10,502 bases of DNA from Acidiferrobacterales bacterium (GTDB lineage: Bacteria > Pseudomonadota > Gammaproteobacteria > Acidiferrobacterales > Sulfurifustaceae): positions 1 to 10,502 of the forward strand of contig CAKKQL010000020.1 in NCBI GenBank assembly GCA_919902095.1. Reading direction: 5' to 3'. Both the position numbers and the translations under genes were made by a program. The notes under the pieces were generated by a model that did no database searches, was not told where the DNA came from, and saw only the letters and a list, made by a program, of their open reading frames with translations. Positions 6,764-10,502 of the stretch are shown piece after piece (the stretch's first letter is position 1; every line of letters begins with the position of its first letter).

Positions 6764-7410
6764 AGCTCGGCCTTGAGGGGGTTGAAGAAATGCCGTCCGG
6801 TCTTGATCTTGCGGATGTGCGCCAGCAGCATGTCGAAGTCCGCTTCCGAGTCCACGAAATTGATTTCGGACGCGTTGACCATCAGCAGCGGCGCCGCCGT
6901 GTAGTGGTAAAAATACTGGGTGTAGGCATCCACCAGGCTCTTGAGATAGGCGCGCTCGATCATGCGCTCGTACGGGATGTCGCGCCGGCGCAGCCGCTCC
7001 ATGAGCACGTCCACCGGCGCCTGCAGATAAATCACCAGGTCCGGCGCCGGCCAGTCGGTGTTCATCTGGCCGAACACCTGCTCGTAGAGCCGCAGTTCGT
7101 CGTCGTCCAGATTCACGCGCGCGAACAGCTTGTCCTTGTCCATCAGGAAATCGGACACGCTGCCGGAGCTGAACATGTCGCCCTGCTTGAGTTCCTGGAT
7201 CTGGCGCGCGCGCTGGAACAGGAAAAACAGCTGGGTCGGCAGCGCGAAGTGCTTGCGCGAGGCGTAAAAACGTTCGAGGAAGGGATTTTCCTCCGGCCGC
7301 TCGAGCAGCGCACGGGCGCCGAAGGCGTCCGCCAGGCGCTGGGCCAGGCTGGTCTTGCCGACCCCGATGGGGCCTTCGACGACGATGTATCCCGGGTTTG
7401 CCGTATTCAT
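6760..7410 (-). CDS. Deoxynucleoside kinase (dAK/dGK-like family)
   Basis: This 216-residue enzyme is predicted to phosphorylate deoxynucleosides for nucleotide salvage. It has a perfect P-loop GPIGVGKTS (13-21), an acidic [13 protein letters not shown] segment (37-49) corresponding to the catalytic Glu region, [11 protein letters not shown] (57-67) for base recognition, [13 protein letters not shown] (85-97) in place of the classical DRS box, and an arginine-rich [13 protein letters not shown] (141-150). Substrate choice between dA, dG and other nucleosides cannot be read by eye. The ATG at 7410 has only a weak ribosome site. The gene overlaps panB by 4 nt and lies 185 nt downstream of folK. 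FolK-dNK fusions are, as I recall, known in Bacteroidetes, which fits the proximity of the two genes. Confidence 0.88.
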   Translation of the reverse strand: MNTANPGYIVVEGPIGVGKTSLAQRLADAFGARALLERPEENPFLERFYASRKHFALPTQLFFLFQRARQIQELKQGDMFSSGSVSDFLMDKDKLFARVNLDDDELRLYEQVFGQMNTDWPAPDLVIYLQAPVDVLMERLRRRDIPYERMIERAYLKSLVDAYTQYFYHYTAAPLLMVNASEINFVDSEADFDMLLAHIRKIKTGRHFFNPLKAEL

Positions 7411-7469
7411 ATTATTTATTTTGCCGGAGCTCTCGCCCTACGCAGCTGCGCCCTTCCGCCGTTCCAAAG

Positions 7470-7498
7470 ATACTAGAAGCCATCTTAAAAATCCCCAA
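7470..7498 (-). promoter_or_regulatory. Possible weak promoter upstream of dNK-pan genes
   Basis: The minus strand carries TTGGGG (7498-7493), a 17-bp spacer and TAGTAT (7475-7470), followed by about 60 nt to the dNK start. The -35 matches only its TTG half, so this is tentative. It lies just downstream of the repeat element and would let dNK-panB-panC-panD be transcribed independently of pcnB-folK. Confidence 0.3.
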
Positions 7499-7508
7499 AA
7501 CGATCGCG

Positions 7509-7586
7509 AACCGCCAGGAAAGGCGATTCCCCCCGATTCCCCGACCCTGGCGCTCCTGGCGTCCTGGCGGTTAATTTCTTTTTTTT
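7509..7586. repeat. CCTGGCG tandem/inverted repeat element between folK and dNK, with T8 run
   Basis: An 11-nt arm (7509-7519, AACCGCCAGGA) is perfectly inverted at 7562-7572 (TCCTGGCGGTT). On the right side CCTGGCG occurs three times at 8-9 nt spacing (7546, 7555, 7563), and inside the loop CGATTCCCC occurs twice at 10-nt spacing (7524, 7534). In the plus direction the right arm is followed by AATTTC and eight Ts (7579-7586), a terminator-like shape although no plus-strand gene precedes it. It occupies much of the 185-nt gap after folK. From memory, CGCCAGG/CGCCAAG-type intergenic repeats of this look are common in proteobacteria; unverified here. Confidence 0.8.
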
Positions 7587-7595
7587 GAATAGCCT

Positions 7596-8090
7596 CTAGC
7601 AACCTTCGAGCCGTACCACCCGCTGGCCGCCGGACCCGGCGAGCAGATCGGCCACCGCGCCGCGACCGGGAACGATCAGCCCGGCATCGAGCTCCTGCAG
7701 AGGATACAGGACGAAGGCGCGCTCGTGGAGTCTCGGGTGCGGGACGACAAGGTCGGGTTCGTTCACGAGGGAATCCCCGTAGAGCAGCAGATCGAGGTCG
7801 AGCGTGCGCGGCCCGCCCTTTTCGGCGCCGCGCACGCGGCCGTGCTCGTGCTCGATGGCCAGCAGCGTCTGCATCAGTGCGCGCGCGGAAAGCACGGTGC
7901 GCACGCGGCAGGCGGCATTGACGAAATCAGGCTGCGCGGTGATGCCGACCGGCGCGCTGGCATACAGCGAGGAGCAATGCTCGACGGCGGTTTGCGGCAG
8001 GCGCCGGAGCGCGTCGATGCCGGCATGCACCTGCGCCTTCGGATCGGCGAGATTGCTGCCAAGACCGATATAGGCGGTCACGGCGGACAT
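7596..8090 (-). CDS. folK: 2-amino-4-hydroxy-6-hydroxymethyldihydropteridine pyrophosphokinase (HPPK)
   Basis: FolK transfers pyrophosphate from ATP to 6-hydroxymethyl-7,8-dihydropterin, the step before dihydropteroate synthase in folate synthesis. The 164-residue length is typical. Motifs are AYIGLGSN at the N-terminus (6-13), the middle segment SAPVGITAQPDFVNAA (45-60), the metal-binding KGGPRTLDLDLLLYG with Asp98 and Asp100, and VPHPRLHERAFVLYPL (116-131). The ATG at 8090 is set by the conserved N-terminus; it lies 6 nt past the pcnB stop with no clear Shine-Dalgarno of its own, suggesting translational coupling to pcnB. Its product ultimately supports the folate cofactor used by PanB further downstream. 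Confidence 0.97.
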   Translation of the reverse strand: MSAVTAYIGLGSNLADPKAQVHAGIDALRRLPQTAVEHCSSLYASAPVGITAQPDFVNAACRVRTVLSARALMQTLLAIEHEHGRVRGAEKGGPRTLDLDLLLYGDSLVNEPDLVVPHPRLHERAFVLYPLQELDAGLIVPGRGAVADLLAGSGGQRVVRLEGC

Positions 8091-8096
8091 GCGCTG

Positions 8097-9470
8097 TCAG
8101 CCGAGGGACGGCTGCTCCGGCGCGCGTCCGCGGCGCCGGCGGCGCCGGCGCTTCTTCTTCTCGCCCGCGGGCGCGGGCGCGCCGGACGCGGCGAGCCCCG
8201 AAACCATGGCGTTGCGTTCGTCGTCCGGGACCGCCTGGAAGCGCGTCCACCACTCGGCCAATTCCGGCGGCGCCTCGCCGCTGTCGGCGCGCAGCAGCAG
8301 GAAATCGTAGGCCGCGCGGAAGCGCTTGTCCTCGAGCAGCCGAAACGCCTGGCGGCCGCCGCGGCGCACGAGCCGGTCCTGCATCGCCCAGATCTCGCGC
8401 ATCGGCACGCTGAAGCGCCGCGGTAGCGAGACGTGGCGCAACTGCGCGTGGATGACGGATTCGGTGGCGCGCTGGAACGCCTCATAAGCCGGCAGCCCGC
8501 GCGCAATCAGCGCATCCCGCTGCAGCCGTACCGGCTCCCACAGCATGGCGGCGAACAGGAATGCCGGCGTGATCGGCTTGCCCGCGTTCACGCGCGCGTC
8601 GGTGTTGGCGAGCGCGCGCGGCACCAAGGTCAGCGGGAAGCCCTGCTCCTCGCGCGCCAGGCTTTCCTCGGTCAGCGGGAACAGGTACTGAAACAGGTTG
8701 TAGCGGCGCAGCAGCTCGAAGGTTTCGAGCGCATAACCGCCCTGAAACAGCTTGAGCACCTCCTCGAACATGCGCGCCGGCGGCACCGTGGCCAGCAGCG
8801 ACGCGAGTTCGCGGATCGGCGCCTCGGTCCGGGCCTCGATCTTGAACGAGAGTTTGGCGGCAAAACGCACGACGCGCAGCATGCGCACCGGGTCCTCGCG
8901 GTAGCGCGCCTCGGGATCGCCGATCATGCGCAGTATGCCGGCGCGCAGGTCGGCGACGCCGCCGACGTAGTCCATTACCGAGAGATCGCGGATGTTGTAA
9001 TAAAGCCCGTTGACCGTGAAATCGCGGCGGCGCGCGTCCTCTTCCTGGGTGCCGAAGATATTCTGGTCGGCAATGGTGGGCGTGTACTCCTCCTCCGCCG
9101 CGGTTTCCTCGCCGTCGGCATCGTCATCGGCGGTATCGCGGGTTGCTTCCTCCAGCACGCCGTGGGGGATGGCGCGGAAGGTCGCCACCTCGATGACCTC
9201 GCGTCCAAAGCGCACATGCACCAGGCGGAAACGCCGGCCGATGATGCGCGCGTTGTGGCACAGCTTGCGGATTTCCTCGGGGCGCGCGTCGGTGACGACG
9301 TCGAAGTCCTTGGGCTCGCGCCCGAGCATGAGATCGCGCACGCAGCCGCCGACGAGGAGGCTGGCGTAGCCGGCATCGCGCAGGCGATGCAGGACCTTGA
9401 GGGCGTTTTCACTGATCAGCGCGCGGGAAACGGAATGTTGCGCGCGCGGGAGGATGGCGGGCTCGCTAAT
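8097..9470 (-). CDS. pcnB: Poly(A) polymerase I, with predicted AUU start codon
   Basis: PcnB adds poly(A) tails to RNA 3' ends and so promotes their decay. From the proposed start the protein has 457 residues (E. coli has 465). The conserved core includes PRAQHSVSR and ISENALKVLHRL, the nucleotidyltransferase GGCVRD (41-46) with Asp55 and Asp57 in KDFDVV, GRRFRLVHVRFG (the poly(A)-polymerase-type signature), NIFGTQEEDARRRDFTVN, and YREDPVRMLRVVRFAAKL. It ends with a basic KKKRRRRRRR tail, presumably for RNA binding. An acidic insertion lies at about 112-130. The frame is open upstream to an ATG at 9608, but that start lies inside tRNA-Glu. Between there and the core no ATG, GTG or TTG exists; ATT at 9470-9468 with AAGG 10 nt upstream is the best candidate. 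folK follows after 6 nt. Confidence 0.9.
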   Translation of the reverse strand: MSEPAILPRAQHSVSRALISENALKVLHRLRDAGYASLLVGGCVRDLMLGREPKDFDVVTDARPEEIRKLCHNARIIGRRFRLVHVRFGREVIEVATFRAIPHGVLEEATRDTADDDADGEETAAEEEYTPTIADQNIFGTQEEDARRRDFTVNGLYYNIRDLSVMDYVGGVADLRAGILRMIGDPEARYREDPVRMLRVVRFAAKLSFKIEARTEAPIRELASLLATVPPARMFEEVLKLFQGGYALETFELLRRYNLFQYLFPLTEESLAREEQGFPLTLVPRALANTDARVNAGKPITPAFLFAAMLWEPVRLQRDALIARGLPAYEAFQRATESVIHAQLRHVSLPRRFSVPMREIWAMQDRLVRRGGRQAFRLLEDKRFRAAYDFLLLRADSGEAPPELAEWWTRFQAVPDDERNAMVSGLAASGAPAPAGEKKKRRRRRRRGRAPEQPSLG

Positions 9471-9480
9471 CTTGGCTTTA

Positions 9481-9501
9481 CCTTGTCGGCCGTGGCGGCC
9501 G
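9481..9501 (-). promoter_or_regulatory. pcnB leader: weak Shine-Dalgarno preceded by a 6-bp hairpin
   Basis: On the minus strand CGGCCG-CCA-CGGCCG (9501-9487) forms a 6-bp stem with a three-base loop, followed 2 nt later by AAGG (9484-9481) and, after 10 nt, the proposed ATT start (9470-9468). The long spacing and the weak start codon suggest deliberately low translation. Confidence 0.45.
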
Positions 9502-9510
9502 GAAGTCCGG

Positions 9511-9538
9511 TTGTTAAAATCGCGTTCGCCCGTATAAT
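9511..9538 (+). promoter_or_regulatory. Sigma70-type promoter of tRNA-Glu
   Basis: TTGTTA (9511-9516) and a perfect TATAAT (9533-9538) are separated by 16 bp. Transcription would start near 9545, about 25 nt before the tRNA. The -35 hexamer is the same TTGTTA as in the tRNA-Leu promoter. The -10 overlaps a minus-strand -10 for pcnB. Confidence 0.75.
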
Positions 9539-9542
9539 ACCA
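9534..9542 (-). promoter_or_regulatory. Extended -10 promoter of pcnB, overlapping the tRNA-Glu -10
   Basis: The minus strand reads TGG-TATTAT, an extended -10 with five of six consensus bases, using the same base pairs as the plus-strand TATAAT. No good -35 is seen at 17 bp, as is usual for extended -10 promoters. A start near 9527 would give a leader of about 57 nt before the ATT codon, which supports the short form of pcnB. Confidence 0.5.
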
Positions 9543-9569
9543 CTCCTTTCTGCCGCCGTACGCGGTTCC

Positions 9570-9645
9570 GCTCCCTTCGTCTAGCGGCCCAGGACGTTGC
9601 CCTCTCACGGCGAAAACAGGGGTTCGAGTCCCCTAGGGAGCGCCA
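9570..9645 (+). tRNA. tRNA-Glu (anticodon CTC, reads GAG)
   Basis: The 76-nt cloverleaf pairs GCTCCCT (9570-9576) with AGGGAGC (9635-9641), has discriminator G9642 and an encoded CCA (9643-9645). The anticodon stem TTGCC/GGCGA (9597-9601, 9609-9613) encloses CTCTCAC with anticodon CTC at 9604-9606. The sequence follows E. coli tRNA-Glu closely, but that gene has anticodon TTC. A CTC isoacceptor fits a GC-rich genome that uses GAG heavily. A dedicated promoter lies upstream, and no convincing terminator is seen after it. Confidence 0.97.
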
Positions 9646-9679
9646 TACATTCCGTCCGCGGCGTTGCAGCGTGACGTCG

Positions 9680-9703
9680 AGGGAGCGCCGGTTCCGCCGG
9701 CGC
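9680..9703 (+). repeat. 10-bp copy of the tRNA-Glu 3' end plus a perfect 7-bp hairpin
   Basis: AGGGAGCGCC at 9680-9689 repeats the tRNA acceptor 3' strand at 9635-9644 exactly, 45 bp apart. It merges into the stem-loop GCGCCGG-TTCCG-CCGGCGC (9685-9703). No T-run follows, so this is not a classical terminator. It may be a 3'-processing or attenuation structure in a tRNA-Glu/thioredoxin read-through transcript. Confidence 0.5.
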
Positions 9704-9738
9704 GCCCGGAACAGCCCGAACAACCGTTCCACAACCCC

Positions 9739-10502
9739 ATGGCCCACTCGCCGCACATCGCCGACGTCACCGAACGCGACTTCGACGCCCAGGTGATCCA
9801 GCGCTCGCACACGGTGCCGGTGCTGGTGGATTTCTGGGCGACCTGGTGCGCGCCCTGCCAGACGCTCATGCCGCTGCTCGCCCGGCTCGCGGACGAATAC
9901 CAGGGCAAGTTTTTCCTCGCCAAGGTCAACACCGACAAGGAACAGAAGCTCGCGGCGCAGCACGGCATCCGCAGCCTGCCGACCGTCAAGCTCTTCCGCA
10001 ACGGCAGCGCCGTGGACGGCTTCATGGGCGCGCAGCCGGAACGCGCCGTGCGCGCGCTGCTCGACAAATACGCAACGAGCGAATCCGAAACGCTGATCGA
10101 CGATGCCGTGCGCGCGCAGCAGGCGGGCGACACCCCCACGGCGCTGGCGCTGCTGCAACAGGCGCTGGCCGCCGATCCGGCCAGCGACCGCGCGAAGCTC
10201 GCGCTCGCCCGGGTGCAGGTGGCGCTCGCGCGCGTGGCCGAGGCCGAGCAGACGCTCGCCACGCTCGCGCCGGCGGCGCGCGACCAGCCCGAGGCCGTGG
10301 CGCTGCGGGCCGGCCTGGAATTCGCGCGGCTCGCCGAAACCGGCCCGTCGCTGCCGGAACTGGAACAAACCGTATCCGCCAACCCGGCCGACACCGAGGC
10401 GTGCTATCGCCTGAGCGCCCGCCAGGTGCTCGCCGGCCGATACGAGGCGGCGATCCAGAACCTGCTCGAAATCGTCAGGCGCGACCGCAAGTTCCGCGAC
10501 GA
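9739..10502 (+). CDS. Thioredoxin-TPR chaperedoxin (CnoX/YbbN-like), 3' end beyond the window
   Basis: The 254 codons present encode an N-terminal thioredoxin fold (about 1-110) with the active site DFWATWCAPC (Cys37, Cys40) and cis-Pro81 in SLPTVKLF, followed by an Ala/Leu-rich helical region with TPR-like repeats (about 118-254: DDAVRAQQAGDTPTALALLQ and YRLSARQVLAGRYEAAIQNL). This is the CnoX/YbbN architecture, a holdase that protects proteins during oxidative stress and hands them to chaperonins. E. coli YbbN has lost the first Cys; this protein keeps both, so redox activity is expected. The ATG at 9739 gives the usual N-terminus, although no Shine-Dalgarno is visible and the frame stays open back to 9637. 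The gene lies 93 nt after tRNA-Glu, with no clear promoter between them. Confidence 0.88.
   Translation, partial: MAHSPHIADVTERDFDAQVIQRSHTVPVLVDFWATWCAPCQTLMPLLARLADEYQGKFFLAKVNTDKEQKLAAQHGIRSLPTVKLFRNGSAVDGFMGAQPERAVRALLDKYATSESETLIDDAVRAQQAGDTPTALALLQQALAADPASDRAKLALARVQVALARVAEAEQTLATLAPAARDQPEAVALRAGLEFARLAETGPSLPELEQTVSANPADTEACYRLSARQVLAGRYEAAIQNLLEIVRRDRKFRD

Noticed and set aside
8131..8190. Repetitive GGCGCC/GGCGCG-rich stretch near the pcnB 3' end
   Set aside because: It is the coding sequence of the Lys/Arg tail and Ala/Pro/Gly-rich C-terminus of PcnB, so codon bias explains it.
9471..9608. The 46-residue N-terminal extension of pcnB from the ATG at 9608
   Set aside because: It would overlap tRNA-Glu in antisense, cross both promoters, and encode a sequence without resemblance to PcnB N-termini.
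9514..10368. Minus-strand open frames antisense to the thioredoxin-TPR gene
   Set aside because: The plus strand encodes a clear thioredoxin with WCAPC and cis-Pro; the antisense frames also cross tRNA-Glu and show only low-complexity composition.
1..10502. A defence, mobile or otherwise new multi-gene system
   Set aside because: All protein genes belong to recognised housekeeping or stress families; there are no transposases, integrases, toxin-antitoxin pairs or unknown gene clusters.

Overview
The window looks like an ordinary, GC-rich proteobacterial chromosome, most likely a gammaproteobacterium. The pointers are the conserved gene order pcnB-folK-(dNK)-panB-panC-panD, a PcnB of the Escherichia coli type, a proteobacterial-type glucokinase and a YbbN/CnoX-type thioredoxin-TPR protein. 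The genus is not identifiable by eye. I see no CRISPR array, insertion sequence, phage gene or defence cassette, and I do not claim a new protein system. The unusual signals are in start codons, promoters and small repeats.

Layout from left to right. A minus-strand glucokinase (47-1045, GTG start) is divergent from a plus-strand tRNA-Leu(CAA) at 1113-1199. A perfect 18-bp palindrome (1203-1220) separates that tRNA from a convergent two-gene unit, a Lon-like protease (2063-4486) followed by a tandem UspA-type protein (1221-2066), joined by an ATGA overlap. Upstream of it on the minus strand lies pcnB (8097-9470), folK (7596-8090), a deoxynucleoside kinase (6760-7410), panB (5969-6763), panC (5025-5873) and panD (4613-4993). 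Joints are tight (6 nt pcnB/folK, GTGA overlap dNK/panB, 31 nt panC/panD) except for two gaps, each filled by a different small inverted repeat element built from 8-10 nt tandem units (5888-5959 and 7509-7586). At the right end a plus-strand tRNA-Glu(CTC) (9570-9645) is divergent from pcnB and is followed by a thioredoxin-TPR gene (9739 onward) that runs off the window.

How the genes work together. PanB, PanC and PanD supply the pantothenate branch of coenzyme A synthesis. FolK makes the pterin pyrophosphate for folate, and methylene-tetrahydrofolate is the one-carbon donor of PanB, so folK next to panB is metabolically sensible. The dNK salvages deoxynucleosides. PcnB polyadenylates RNA and promotes its decay. 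The Lon-like protease, UspA-like protein and CnoX-like protein suggest protein quality control and stress handling.

The most interesting observation is that pcnB has no ATG, GTG or TTG between the tRNA-Glu antisense region and its conserved core. It does have an ATT codon at 9470-9468 behind a weak Shine-Dalgarno, matching the rare AUU start known for E. coli pcnB. Its likely promoter shares its -10 DNA with the tRNA-Glu promoter on the other strand.
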